Assembly: GCA_947579605.1 (NCBI GenBank)
Contig: OX388329.1
Location: forward strand, 21,594,299 to 21,658,298
DNA length: 64,000 nucleotides
Direction: 5' to 3'
From: Athripsodes cinereus
Lineage: Eukaryota > Arthropoda > Insecta > Trichoptera > Leptoceridae
The position numbers and the translations under genes are program-made. The notes under the pieces are model-generated. The model ran no database searches, was not told where the DNA came from, and saw nothing but the letters and a program-made list of their open reading frames with translations. Shown piece after piece: positions 46,105 through 58,942 of the stretch (positions are counted from its first letter, which is position 1; the number at the start of each line of letters is the position of its first letter).

Positions 46105-46165
46105 TATAGCATCACGGCATATCCCACAAGTGGGGTAGTCAGCAGATCAGCCACAATAGATCAAT
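46105..46165 (+). repeat. Short interspersed repeat R4
   Basis: catcacggcatatcccac and tggggtagtcagcagatcag. Confidence 0.5.
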
Positions 46166-46379
46166 GTACAGAACACAAAAAAAACTAAGTATATTTTAAA
46201 TCATTAAAATCATACACAACAAATAAAAATAAAATAAAAACGAATTTACAAACAGTAACTAATACAAGTCTTGTCAAATTTTTACATTTTATGATTATAA
46301 CGTTCAAACCTTCAGACTTCGTCAAAACAAAATCAATTAATTATGTACCAATTATATTGCAACAACATTATTATTATTA

Positions 46380-47865
46380 ACATATTCATATTATCACGCC
46401 CCTACATTCCCCGACACCCGGGAGGAGAAAACGGCCACCCCGAGGCTAGGTTACATAGCAGCGTGATTGGAATATATAAAAATAAAAAGGAAGTTACAAA
46501 ATACTTACTCGGCTGTTACTAATTTACTTTAAATCTTATTGCTCACAATTGAGCCTTTGGCAAGTTTATCCAGGGGTAAGTTCACACTAGGGCGGAAGGA
46601 AAAACAAATTGTTAGGTATATAATATGTTGGATTTATTCAGATCACATAAGCAGAACGAACAATGAGAGATTATCAATATATATGGTAAGTAATATTATC
46701 CAAATGATACTCTTTCACACAACAAGCATACTCAATGACTTACAAGTATTACAGTATTATGAATATCAAAATAGTAAGAATTGTAATTTGAATCTATTTT
46801 CGAGGCGGGGAACACTGTTGAGTAAAGGAAAGATCTTACTGGTTTTTGGAATCGGCTGAGAAATATCCACTCCTTGAGGTGAATTTCGGAGTCTTTCCAC
46901 CACAAAGCCTAGGGACGAAACCTTTAAGCGACGGTGGCGAAGGCTCCGAAGATCTGGGGTCTTCCAGTAGAAGGTTTCTACTAATAGTTCACGCACAGAA
47001 TGGAGGCGAGATGACAAATGCTCAGGACGTCTTTACAGTTCGTAAGGTTCTTACGACAACGGTTATGCCTTTCAGTCGGGTTTAAAGCGTTGTAAACTAG
47101 ATAATTTTACATTAGAATAACACTGGTCCACGAACTCTTATTGCATATAACACCGGCTTGATTATTAATAACTGAATGAGACTTTAAGAGATATGTTAAC
47201 GGCGATTCACCAAAATACTATTCAGAATTTCATTTATGGTTTCGGAGAGTTTAAATCCATTACAGGGACTTTAAACAAAACTTTCTAGACTTTAACTTTG
47301 TTACACCAGAGGCGCGTAAAGAAATAAAAACACGCGGTCCTCGGGAGATGCTTTCTGCTTCAGATTGGAAAACGAACTGCTCTCAAAATGGCGATGCGTT
47401 TATAGCGTCATTGTAACGGTTTTATGCTATCATCACGTACTGACATTGGTTGGTGAGTATACATTTCACGACATGTTCACTTTTTTACAAAACAACTGAA
47501 TGAACTATGGAACAAATACTATTATGATTATATTAATTATATGAAGTACACTAAGGAATATTATTTATGAGAGTCCATTTGAAGTACTCAGCCCAAAAGG
47601 GCTGAGAGCCCTGGCGAGGCCAGCGAAGAATGTTTATTTCGCGACTCTCAGAATGCAACTAACTAATGAACGCGCGAATAGCAAGCCCTCGTGGCCGAAT
47701 CGCATCTTTCTCAACCGTTATTTTACCAGGACAAAATCGTATGATCTTTGCATCGTCCAATCAGAACACAGCGACAGAAACATACGAGTCGCGTCGCAAG
47801 GACATTTGGTCCCGTGATTTGATGGGGAATTTCGGAACGGCCAAAATTATTATTATTATTTCAAA
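46380..47865. other. GC-richer block of probable transposon origin, unclassified
   Basis: About 1.5 kb with clearly higher GC than both sides. Landmarks: cacgcccctacattccccg and cacccgggaggagaaaacgg at 46396-46430, a tgagagccctggcgaggcc stretch at 47600, the strand-inverted pair gagagtcc / gactctca around 47570-47650, and an (att)n run at 47845-47862. Read on the - strand it has TATAAACGC and AATAAA words, but I cannot place paired LTRs or a reading frame longer than about 80 codons. Could be a solo or partial LTR element or a LINE 5' region. Confidence 0.4.
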
Positions 47866-47869
47866 TGAC

Positions 47870-49180
47870 CAAGTATAGAAACGAAAGATAGTACAAAATT
47901 CTCCCGTCAAGTTAATTAGTTTTATCATCTCTACGTCGCTACACGACAATATTATGGAATGGCTAGTTGCTACCCAAATACCTACATGATTCAAGAAGGG
48001 AACCGCCGATATGTTTATTATATATCCACTTGCCACCTCAGTTGCTCAGTTCCCTAGATAGATTAAATACGAGTAGGTATGTTCCATTTTTATATCACAT
48101 TCACGACTCGATTGACACGTTTTCGATTGTGTTATGTAGTAGATCTCCTATGTTCTCCTTCCTTCGAGCTTAAGCAATCATTTGATTAAACAGGATTAAT
48201 ATCAGAGAACACTTGATACTCTCTCTCTCTCTATCATGATGAATTAGGTTAAATTTTCAGGTTAAATTATACCTACCTATTGTGAAACATATCACATATT
48301 ATAATACATTAAGGATCGTATGATTTTGCGCAGTAGATAGATAATGAAGTGAAAGTTTTACTCCATTTCATACACTTCTCCTCGCTAATAGAATAAATTC
48401 GACGTTGTGTCCAAAGATGTCGGCCATTATGTGAGATGGTCCTGATTAGACACACGCCAATATCGAAATATAACATCTTTTTTTTATGAATCCAAACTGC
48501 ATATTCTGGCATCTAGCCAAGTCTCATACCATGCACAAAGGCATGAGCTTAGTCTCTGCCTAACTAAAATGAAGTAAAACTTTTACCTCATATTAGGAAG
48601 AAATGAGGAAGGCGTCCCAAAGCTTATGGGCAGGCTCTAGGGTGGATGAAGTGATCACTTTCAGTGTCCGTCGACAACTTTCACCAAGTTCGCCATTTTC
48701 ACAGTCACGATATAAAGTTGGGACTGCTATTTTAGATCTCGTATGCCTTTGCGCATTTACATAATATATTGTATTATATTGTGAGAACAATGTTTTTATT
48801 TCACAATAATTTATTACTAGAATGTAGCTACTTTGTATTGATATGTATTTTTCTTTATGAAAGATCTGGAATCGCACTCAGTTTATTTTAATGTTATACG
48901 TATTGTTTTAAAATTATGCCTATTTATCACTTCACTGGTTACGATTTTGTTTTGTTCAACAGTTTGATTGTTTAAAAATCACCTTGAATGTAAAAAAAAA
49001 TATAAATGTCAGAGGATATAAATATAGTGGATGGATATGATAATACAAGGTAAATTTTGTAGGTGTGCGAAATTTTAAAAGTTCACAATACCTGATAGAT
49101 TTTATTGATACCTACGTAAAATATTTTCTTTTTTATCAGAAACCTTTTTTACGTGTGAATGTTGAATTTGTATTTGATTT
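47870..49180. other. Spacer
   Basis: Mixed composition, with a (ct)n run at 48221-48232. The part 48480-48740 is GC-richer (gaggaaggcgtcccaaagc) and may be an old repeat. No gene recognised. Confidence 0.4.
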
Positions 49181-49189
49181 ATTTTTAAT

Positions 49190-49325
49190 TATTTATTTAT
49201 TTATTTTATTCTTCACTGTACATTGTTTACAATAATACAAATTAACATAGAAAATATAATTTATACAATTCAATGTACAGAGGGCGAGTTTATCGCTTAA
49301 ATGCGATGTCTTCCAACTAACCCGG
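49190..49325 (-). mobile_element. LINE 3' UTR fragment, family R3
   Basis: (attt)n, ttattcttcactgtacattg, caatgtacagagggcgag, cttccaactaacccgg. Confidence 0.8.
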
Positions 49326-49329
49326 TTAT

Positions 49330-50780
49330 TAAAATCAAAAAACAATACAAAAAACAGACATAAATATACATACATCCACATACATATCTACAGTAATTTT
49401 ATAAACAAAAAAAAAAACAAAAATACAATATAAAGCAAACAAATGAAAAAGACTCATGCAGGCAACAATGCACTTATGGACACATAATAATAAAAAAGTA
49501 GAACATACATATATTGCAGCGTGCACATGCATAGGGGAAAGGGTTTTAGGAGTCAGATGCTAAATTCAATGAAAGGAAGTGATTTTTGACAGCTTTTTAC
49601 ATTTATTTTTAACCAAATAATTCCAATTCCTCCGTAAAAGAAAATATTTGGAAGGTACCTATATGTATCTACATAAGATATTAATTAGAACAGTTTCTTT
49701 AGTAGCTAGTTATTTTTAACTTTCAAATTATATGTACCTACACCTAGTCATCTGTATGTACGTAATACGTATGAGTCTTTGCATCCTTCAGTTATAAAAT
49801 GATTCCGCACTTCTTTCATAATTATGTGCCAAAAGACACCATCCAATAAATTAAGCTCGATGTTTATCTCATTAAGATGTAATGGGTCAGCAGCAGGATT
49901 CGATTTATATTATAATTTTGTTTTTCGAATTATCGATTACGATACCTTATATTATTATTAAATACATTTACGATGTATTCAATTTGATTACATATCATGT
50001 CAATATAGAATACGTATTTTAATACAAAAATAGTATATCACATTTGTACTATAATAATAAATTGTGACGAAGTGATAAGTTTCATTGCGTTTGATTTCGG
50101 TAATACAGTAACACACGGAAGTTAAGCGATACATGTCTTACACAAAAATCTCAAAAGGGTATCGAGTTAACAAAATATTTTTTCGTTAATTTTTTGTTCA
50201 CCTCCTACCAACCTACCAGATATAATATCAACGCGTCTTCAAAGAAGAGATTTTGCTATATTCTGTTCTCATATTCCCAAAAGATCTTCTGTGATCTGTC
50301 CACCTAGCACGATGTAGTCTTTCCAAACTTTTTCAAACTTTCTAGGCTAGGTATTTATTCAATAACTTATTTCGACTTGTAAGGTTCAAAGCACCTGGGG
50401 ACATGTCAAAGTATAACCTTTTTCTAAACAAAATATTTGATTGAAACTATAGACAAATAAAATGTATGGAAGAGTTAATACATACCTACTACATTTTTTT
50501 ATCTGTCATTTTTTTCACACACCATTAACGTTATCTGCTTCTGTGAACGTAGAATCGGAACAAACAGAAAATGTAGAAATTGATAAATTAGGAAGTATTA
50601 GTAAATGATCTTTTATATGTTTTTATTGTAATATATTACCCATTATACAATGTACATATGTATATTGTTTCATGATTTTATAAATAAATAGTGAAATAAA
50701 ACTTTTCTGAAGAAGATTTCAAGAAATGGATTCCAAATTTCCGTAAGCTGGGATAGCGCAAATAAGGATTTTACTATATT
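49330..50780. other. AT-rich intergenic spacer
   Basis: No gene or repeat recognised. Confidence 0.4.
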
Positions 50781-50784
50781 GACT

Positions 50785-51874
50785 CAGTGGCGTAGTATGC
50801 CTTAGTATCAAAATTTGCTGGGGGGCAAAAATGAAGGGTAATTTTTTTTTACAAAAGACAAAAATGCTCGCATTGAATTAAAATAATTATACAATGAATA
50901 CAAGTTATTGCTTACAATAATTAATACCCCTAGGAACTAAGTTAACCTGTCGCACAGAAATCACTAGATAATTTTTATCAGTTATAATTTCGAAAAACTT
51001 CTTTCAGTTGTTGCAGTTTTAAGAAGAAGAATGGAAAGCATGTTGTTATTACCTCCGGAAAACTGGATGCAAGGCAATTGAATTTTATCAGCAAGAATCC
51101 ATTTTCGTAATTTCAGATTTTAAGCATGTTTTCAAAGCAATTGTTCATAAACATCAACTCACATATCATAACTGTATTTAGCAGTTAGTTTTCCGGCATC
51201 CTCTTTTATTATTTCGTTTGAAAAGGATAAGAATTTCTCCGGTTGTAATATTTCGAACATATTAATCAGGTCACAGAGGTTAATATATCTAAACGGCAAT
51301 AGTACAAAGTAAGATTCCGGGTCTCAAATTGTCTCATTTTCTGGTAATTCATCAAAAAAAGCTTCGATATTTTCTCTCTTTTATTTTTGAAAACAGTTGT
51401 TGCCCCCCACTCTTTTGGTAGATATCTGGGCTCTGAGATCTAGATTTTTATTTCTTGTTTCACTCAGTCTGTTCAAAAGATTACTTAGTAAAATACTAGC
51501 TTTCTATAAGTGATTATTTTCATGGTGTAGAGCTTAAGATTCAAAAGGATTAATGATTTCAAATAGTGAAGAAAGAAAGACGACTAACGCTAAAAAATCG
51601 TAGCTCTTTAAAACGTTAATTATATTTTTACATTCGTTACGTTCGTCTTTTTTAGTGGACCTTAAATTTAGTTGGTACAAAATTTTTGATTATTACATAT
51701 TGAATAATTTTTCATTATAGCTGATAAAAAAAGAGATAACTTTTTTTGGCTTTGTAATTTTTGAAGTAAAAACTTCTTTTGGCACAGGATTGCGGATAAC
51801 AATAAAAAAAATCGTTTACAAACGTCCGGGGCCTCTATAGCCCTACGGCTGATACGGCGGTAAGCACGCCCCTG
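50785..51874 (-). pseudogene. Degraded hAT transposon (ZMYM1-like transposase relic)
   Basis: Ends carry short inverted repeats: cagtggcgtag at the left and cctgc / caggggcgtgc (reading inward on the - strand) at the right, matching at 9 of 11 positions. Flanking 8-mers tattgact and cattgatt (6 of 8 identical) fit the 8-bp duplication of hAT elements. On the - strand broken frames include QLPCIQFSGGN and TTERSFSKL, the hAT C-terminal dimerisation motif. Stops and frameshifts are many; it is dead and old. Confidence 0.7.
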
Positions 51875-52255
51875 CATTGATTTCATATTCCAGTGCCACT
51901 ATCAGAAGTTACAATACCTGCATAACTATTATTTTGATTTAATTTCAATGTTACCGCATAGATGTTAGTTAAGTAACGTTATACATTCGTCATTATTGTT
52001 ATACATAGACTTTCAACGAAAAAAATGATTAATCGAAAAAAAATGTATGTTGACTTATTGGTATTCATAAGCCGAAGTTTGTGTAATGAATATTATGTTA
52101 TAAGAGTATTGATTGCATGGATTTTTACTCCTTGAATTTTTATTTTTTATTTTTACCTACTCCTGTGTGGATAGAGAGGTCCCTAAAGCACATTTTTGTA
52201 ACACATTAAATATATACCTACATGCATTAAACGCAATTTACCATTTTATAATCAT

Positions 52256-52380
52256 CTATTTTATTTATTTATTTTATTTATTTATTCATTCTTTACTGTA
52301 CATTTAGGTATTACAAACAATTACATAGAAGGTATATATTGAAGTTAAATACAACCAATATACAGAGGTCAAATTTATTT
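52256..52380 (-). mobile_element. LINE 3' UTR fragment, family R3
   Basis: (attt)n then ttcattctttactgtaca and atacagaggtcaaatttatt. Diverged. Confidence 0.6.
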
Positions 52381-52639
52381 TACCTTCAAAATTGAGCAAA
52401 GCTCGTGCTTTAAGAGGGATTATAGGGCTATTTTTAATCGATAAAGGAAAATCATTGGTTGTGCGTGTAGGAAAAAAATCAAAAGTAAAAAATAATTATA
52501 AAAACATTACATGGAATCATTTTATTCTCCGTCAAACATTTTTTACAAGAATTTAGAATTCTAGAAATTCAAATAATACCATTTGATAATGTTGGTACAC
52601 TTGATACACGATTACTCCATAGATAAGAGAAGGCACTGT

Positions 52640-53204
52640 GGGTAACACCAGTGCTAGAAAAGATTTATCTATAAATTTTCATATCGCTCCTCGTTTGTTG
52701 AGTTTGTTCGTTCTGTCAGGTGTCCTTGCGTTGTCAATATCGTTTGCCAGCTGAGGTGCGGGGTTTTAATTTGTGGTCGATGTTATTAAGTTTATTATTC
52801 TTAAATAACTGACACCAATGGATTTATTCAACTAAAGGTATTGAACCACACGATAGTATTACTAATTTATAATATTTATTTGCGTTTCACTTGTTTATTT
52901 AATTACTTAATCTTTTGTTTATCAACGCATATGTTTTCCAATGTGTAATCAGTGATAGCTACATTTTCTTATATCACAATACATATAAAATAAATAATTG
53001 CCCAATTTGTTATCGTTTGAAGAAGTTATTGATTTTCAATTTCGCTTAGTAATTTTCCTTCGTGGGTGTTTGCAACAAGTGATCAAATAGTTTTCTGACT
53101 TGTTATGGGAAGGAGGCTGATAGAGGCATTTTTTTTTAACCTTGACATACGTTTTTAGATTTTCTGGGTATGCATTGGGTTTCATACCACCGAAATAGTT
53201 TAAT
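52640..53204 (+). promoter_or_regulatory. Probable promoter / 5' UTR region of SLC35C2
   Basis: A locally GC-richer stretch at 52680-52760 (cgctcctcgtttgttgag, gctgaggtgcggggtttt) precedes the first coding exon. The transcription start and any 5' UTR intron cannot be fixed from the sequence alone. Confidence 0.35.
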
Positions 53205-53399
53205 ATGCCATCAGTACGCTATGAACAAGTCAGTACTGGAAATGATGACAGAGATTTTGATGAAGAAACTTCAATAAAGCCATCTAATGAGAAATGTAAC
53301 AGCAAGTGTTTCCAGAGTGTACTGATCTCCCTCAGTTTAATTGGCCTATATTTTGCACTCTCCATTGGTTTAACCTTTTATCAAAGATGGCTATTGAAG
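53205..53399 (+). CDS. SLC35C2: SLC35C2 (nucleotide-sugar transporter family), exon 1
   Basis: 65 codons from the ATG, ending AAG|gtaaac in phase 0. An acidic cytosolic start (EQVSTGNDDRDFDEE) is followed by the first membrane segment with SLIGLYFALSIGLTFYQRWL, which matches the conserved SIG-TFY-KWL of SLC35C2. The family belongs to the drug/metabolite transporter superfamily, with about ten membrane helices in the Golgi. SLC35C2 is linked in mammals to GDP-fucose supply and Notch fucosylation. The upstream sequence taatATGcc has no competing in-frame ATG nearby. Confidence 0.92.
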
Positions 53400-53580
53400 G
53401 TAAACTAGTCTTTTTATTGTTTTTATTATAGTGTAAATTACATGATCATAAATCATTTCTATACAAAACCAGTTAATTTTATATAATATTGATACTTTTA
53501 TAGTACTCCTAATATTTCCTTGATACAATTTCTAAATCTGCATATTGAATAGAATTTTTATTGTGTATTATTTTTTATAG

Positions 53581-53868
53581 GATTTTCATTTTCCTCTATC
53601 GGTGGTAATTTTTCATCTAGTCTTCAAGTTTTGCATGTCCGCACTTATACGGATGATGCTTTACTTATACACGGGAACGTCAAGGGTAGTCCTGCCATTT
53701 GTCCTCTCCTTACGATCTGTAGCTCCTACAGGCTTAGCTAGTGGAATAGATGTTGGATTTTCTAATTGGGCCTTGGAACTGGTAACCGTATCACTATATA
53801 CAATGACAAAATCTACAACTATCATTTTCATACTTGGATTTGCCATTTTGATGGGTCTTGAACGAAAG
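53581..53868 (+). CDS. SLC35C2: SLC35C2, exon 2
   Basis: 96 codons between ttttttatag and AAG|gtaatc, phase 0 at both ends. Encodes DFHFPLSVVIFHLVFKFCMS, RSVAPTGLASGIDVGFSNWA and VTVSLYTMTKSTTIIFILGF: helices 2 to 4 with the family hallmarks VAPT, D-x-G-x-S-N and VSLYTMTKS. The next bases run open into the intron (to 54021), but the donor and homology fix the boundary. Confidence 0.95.
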
Positions 53869-54786
53869 GTAATCAATAATTTTATTCTTTATTTCATTAG
53901 TACTAACTTTATAGCAGTTAAAATGTATAAAAACTATTATTTATGGCTGAGTTTTAAACATATTGATGAAAAATTAGTAATCATTGATCCTAATTATTCT
54001 ACACATGTGAATAGTTCATAGAAAAATGCAGTTATATATTCCCACCATCACATAATTTCCTATAAGTGGGGCAGCCAGTAGACTAACATGTGGGATGTCT
54101 TCTTCTTACAAATAAGTTGCTACATCGCTCAACTAAAGATGTCATATGTCTTATTTGTTATGAGTGTCAAAACATCTGGAAACTTAAAGAACAGAGTGGG
54201 AGACGATTCTTTGCCAGAAGCTCTACAGATTTTGTTTTCTTGTGTATCAAATGCAATTAGGTATATTTGGACAGTTTTAGTATACTATTTAAAATTATGT
54301 AACTAATTTAATAACTATCAATTATTTTTATCAATGAAATTCCTTTAATAATGTATTTTTTTATTGTTGGTAATTGTAAATTAGATAACTCTGTTGTGTT
54401 AATTATGATTAGTGTTTATGTTAATTAGTAATTCATTTTTAATAATTTTAAAATTTATAATGAAATAAAAATGTTCAATAGTATTCATCAAGACTTCCAA
54501 AAAGAAAACACATCACTCTTTTTCTAAGTGTTCTAGCGTCCTGTTATCAGATGTTATTTAATAAACATCATGTTGAGATATTTTACACCTTCGGATCAGA
54601 GTGATGAGATCTATTCTGAATGTCTTATACCTGTTAATATAAAGTGTTTTACTTAAAATTGCCTTTTAAAGGACACTGGATAATTCAGAAAAAAGAATGG
54701 AAAACCTGTCCACTGCCGAGGACTCTACAGGACTTCAAGTATTTTTAAATATTTTTTTAATGTACAATTTACTTTTTACTTTCTAG

Positions 54787-55039
54787 TCATCTTCCTTGGT
54801 CATTATAGTTGTAATGATCAGTGCCGGATTGGTGATGTTCACATACAAAGCCACACAGTTTGATACACTTGGATTCATTCTCCTCCTTTTGGCATCATTG
54901 TCTAGTGGATTGCGATGGACGTTTGCCCAATTAGTCATGCAAAAATCAAAACTGGGTCTCAACAATCCTTTGGATTTTGTGTACTACGTTCAGCCTTGGA
55001 TGTTGCTTTCGGTTTTGCCGTTTGCTATTGGGTTCGAAG
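54787..55039 (+). CDS. SLC35C2: SLC35C2, exon 3
   Basis: 84 codons plus one base, between ttactttctag and GAAG|gtgaga. Encodes SSSLVIIVVMISAGLVMFTY, KATQFDTLGF, LLASLSSGLRWTFAQLVMQK and KLGLNNPLDFVYYVQPWMLL. The GLRW-x-x-AQ-x-x-MQKS and NP-D motifs are typical of the family. Ends in phase 1, which matches exon 4. Confidence 0.95.
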
Positions 55040-55711
55040 GTGAGAGCTAAAGGTGGTATTTATATTTTATTTTGGTCGAATTTTGCAAGTATTTTGTGTA
55101 TGCACAGCGATTTTAATGTTTATAATATTTGTATGTTGGAGTGAAACTAAATTATATTGAATTTTAGCTGAAATGACTTACAAACATTTGACGGGATGAA
55201 AACCAGACTGGTATAAATGACAAAATGATGAAACTGAGATGCACCAATAAATATCTATATTTTTGGAGATGTTTATTATAAAATAAAAAAAATCACTTGA
55301 TTCGTTATTTCGTAGATTTATGGTCATATTTTTACGTAATCTCATTGACACAACGAGAAATGTGTATAAAGCTACCACTGCAGCATGAAATCTTGTAGTT
55401 GTAGTTTTTGTTATGCTCTGTTTGATGGCATATTCACATGTGTTGAAAACATGTTACATATATTTTGATATAATCATCTTTTTGTGTGAGATGTATGAAG
55501 CAATTATAATTATGTTGAGAAAACTTTAGACACCCATACTGAAAAATGGCATTGCGTAGTTTCCCACCAACATACAGATTGAATAGGTGATTACGATTTA
55601 ATAGGTATGTGAATGTTTAATTATTTACATTCAGATATTCTAGGACTCAATATTAACATGAAACACAGTTTTGTGGAAAAAGTTATTAGATTTTTCAAAT
55701 GTAGGAGTTTA

Positions 55712-56206
55712 TAGGGTGTTCACATTTGGGGAATATCGCCAGGCGAATTTCGCTTGCATAAAAAACAAAAATCGCCAGACACCCATTGATCGTCACACCT
55801 GTTCACACAGTTCGCCGATATAGATACGATCTGTCAGATGGCTTTGATTTTGACGTTGTTTTCAAAATGGCGAATGTCGAGATGGAGATCGCGAAGTGTT
55901 TATTATTAGTTGAAAATGTTTTATTAGAGGTTAAAAAACGCCTTTTAATTAAGAAAACATACGCCACAAACCAACAACGACTGTCACGAAGCGGGAAGTG
56001 AAGAGGAAAGTTTTTACCATAGATACGGACGCCGCGCACATCTATGCATGCGCGAATCGTTCAACCAGAGAAAAAAGTTGAAAGGTGATCAACTTGAGAC
56101 GATATCGTTTTTATCGTTTCAGACTAGCTGTCATTTTGTTCACACGGTTCAAACGGCTGACGATATTTTGGTATACTGGTGATATTCGCCAAATGTGAAC
56201 ACCACA
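55712..56206. mobile_element. PIF/Harbinger-type MITE, copy 2 (TTA target-site duplication)
   Basis: 495 bp with terminal inverted repeats (tagggtgttcacatttggg at the left, ccaaatgtgaacaccaca at the right) and TTA on both sides (55709-55711, 56207-56209). Same interior as the copy at 18146-18608, including the internal ATG frame. Sits in SLC35C2 intron 3. Confidence 0.88.
55867..56001 (+). CDS. Short frame inside Harbinger-type MITE (probable transposon gene 5' end)
   Basis: 44 codons from ATG in the context tcaaaATGgcg: MANVEMEIAKCLLLVENV then LLEVKKRLLIKKTYATNQQR and a few more residues to TGA. Homologous to 18286-18414. Confidence 0.35.
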   Translation: MANVEMEIAKCLLLVENVLLEVKKRLLIKKTYATNQQRLSRSGK

Positions 56207-57642
56207 TTATTTATTCTAATAGCGAATACTTTGGGGGAAGATCATCAACATTTTAAAGGAATAATTTCACATTTTATGCAATATCTTTTTTGGTAAATTT
56301 GGTAAATAAAGTTTTTTTATATTTAGGAAAATGCCTAATACACTTCAGTTTAAGTTTCTTTAAAAGGCATTGGTTTCCCCCTTACTTGTGTTGTCTGAAA
56401 TGTACTGTAGCTGATACACAGGTTAAAATATTTACGTAAAAAATTTCAAGAAAGTAAAATGTTCAAGATTAGTAAGTAGGTACTTATTTTTAAAATTAGG
56501 TGTTATGTTGATAATAACATCATGAAGTTTCCAATATAAACGCATATTTGTTAAAAACATACATCTCCTTTTGGGAGGAAGTAGGATTGGTTTTTGGAGG
56601 TTTCGGTAAATGTGTGTTTAAAATATTGCATTTTATGGAGAGTTTTATGGAGATATAGTGATCTAAAACCAGCCTGAGACAATTTGTCAACCTTGAAACA
56701 CCCATCCTACTCCCTCTGAAAGATGAAATATGTATTTAACTATTATATGAAGAGTGTTACCATGCATAAAATGTAATTAAATCAGCCCAAGATAATTTGT
56801 AAAAATTGGAATACCTTGTTGCTTCCGCCTAAAGGAGTTTTCAGTCTTCTTTGTTTGGCAAATGATTTTCTGATATGGGTGGTACTTATCTGCATTACAA
56901 ACAAAAAAAATCCGTCACATATGAAGGCCTTATTCAAAATATGTTAATCATTTATGATGATAAATACTCTTTATTTGTGTTATACAGTGATTATTAATAC
57001 CAAATGTTTTAGAAAAGCTAAAACATATTATATGCTTGCCTTGTGTAGATAACATAGATGTCTGTTGAAACATCTGTATTTATATAGCTGTTTATAATAA
57101 GATGCGGATAATAAATTATGCTAAAGGTTATTTAATATGCATTATATAACATTGTATTAAATGGTAACAAAATAGATAAATATGTCATGTATGATGAAAA
57201 AATATCCCAGAGGCTTTTCAAGATTTCCAATGACTTGGACCTCAATTTTTACAATACATTATATCTATGATGATCACTTACAGCAGTCGTATGCCTGCCT
57301 TACATGCCCATAGAATCTAAGATGATAATATTTAAATGTATAAAAACCAATATGAATATCTCACCAAACATTTTGTTGTATTGCAAATAATTCATTCTAT
57401 GCTCATTGCACAAATATGTGCAGCAGACGAAGATGTTTTGTTAGTTTTACAGTTTTTATTAAAAGCGTGTAGAGATGTCCAACCACACAATTAATTATTT
57501 GGACCTTTTGAATGAAACCCAAAAATTTACCATAATCGAAGGGAAAAAATATTAAAATTTTCGCTTAGACAGTATAATGCATTCCAACCTATAGAAATAA
57601 TTAAGATGTTATATAAAGCAATATTTTTCCCCTGTCTTTCAA

Positions 57643-57862
57643 TCTATCTTCACGTTGCATCCCTAGTGGAGCAGGCAAAGAGGATGGAGCGAGATATAGG
57701 TCTTTCACTTCCCCACATTTATACAATTTCTTATACATGCACGTCGGTTTCTCCTACTCAACAGGCTGCCATTCTAGAGAGTTTGATCCACGTGGCTCTT
57801 GGGCATTCTCAATCCCCCTCTTTCAGATAATACTCCCATCATCAATTTGCTCCACGTGTCCA
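57643..57862 (-). mobile_element. RTE-like LINE 3' fragment
   Basis: Reverse copy of the tail seen at 27150-27400 (cctactcaacaggctgcc, gagtttgatccacgtgg), frame-broken and diverged. Confidence 0.65.
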
Positions 57863-58499
57863 GTTTCTCTGGATTGAAAGTTCAAGACATGAACATCAGG
57901 TTACCACCCACCTGGATTTATATTATTCTGTACTGTCATCCGTATTGCAAACATTAACACTTTGGAAAACAATTGCATCTTACTTATCTCCTTATTTTAA
58001 CACCTGTTCTTACAATCACTGAATAATTGCTATTCCAACTGCTATTTCTGATTAGGTGATATGTCACTTGATAACTGATATTAATGTTTCCGTTATTCCA
58101 ACTTTGATACTGGATAATATTATTACCCATTTTCAATTATTTTTAGCGGATTTTGACCATACATAACATTTGAAAAAAATTCAAAGTGAAATTTTTCAAC
58201 AAAATTTATATAAATCAAAGTATAATATTTTGTATAGGTGCACTATGGAACAAATTATTTCGGGAGTAAGGTTTTTGTTTGATCAGATCAATTCCATTCT
58301 CGCGTATACATATAAATATTCAATTTTATTGTGAGTACTAGAGTAAATAATATTTGTAGAGCGTAATACCACATTAGTTATTGAGTTTGTTTTGCATAAT
58401 GAAATATTTCTTATATATGTAAATTTATTGTAAAGTTTGTATTACTTAAAATGATACGAGTAGGTATATGCAGTTCAAAGTAAATATAAAATATGTTAA

Positions 58500-58645
58500 C
58501 AAAACAAGATAATAATAATAATAAAAAACTTTAGTGCACAAAAAAAACAACATATGAAAATATTCAATTATTCAACTATACAAAAAAATTTGTGCAATGG
58601 GCGAGTTTATCGCAGAAGCGCGATATCTTCCAACTAACCCAAGAT
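58500..58645 (-). mobile_element. LINE 3' UTR fragment, family R3
   Basis: gggcgagtttatcgcagaag and cgatatcttccaactaaccc, preceded on the + strand by an (ata)n-rich end. Confidence 0.65.
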
Positions 58646-58771
58646 CTTGTATTGAATCAAATGCTCAAATACTGTGTATGATTTTGCATAAAAAAAATTC
58701 AAGTATCGATGTTGAATTTGTATTACGATATAAATCAATTTTAAAATGTATTTGCATAAACATTTTTTTTT

Positions 58772-58942
58772 TTAAAGATATACCTATCTGGATTTTGTTA
58801 TAAACCCAAATACTACCTTATACACTTTTCACATTAAGCTAAAAGTTTGTGTCTGAAAAGAGATTTTGCCGGTACCTGGGATTGAACCGCGGCACCTCTG
58901 GATCATGAGGCCGAAACTACCTCCAGATTACCGACAAACTCA
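58772..58942 (-). mobile_element. tRNA-derived SINE, family S1 (diverged)
   Basis: Reverse copy: gatatacctatctgga, aacccaaatactacctta, then gccggtacctgggattgaac (B box on the - strand) and ctccagattaccgacaaac (A box). Confidence 0.8.

Noticed and set aside
46766..47085. Overlapping 79-83 codon frames on both strands
   Set aside because: No recognisable motif and they overlap each other; likely a by-product of the GC-rich block.
53869..54021. Longer exon 2 of SLC35C2 continuing to a stop at 54021
   Set aside because: The donor AAG|gtaatc at 53868 is followed in phase by exon 3, and the extra residues have no counterpart in the family.
54088..54306. Open frame of 72 codons in intron 2 of SLC35C2
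   Set aside because: Overlaps an R4-repeat remnant, no homology and no splice sites in phase.
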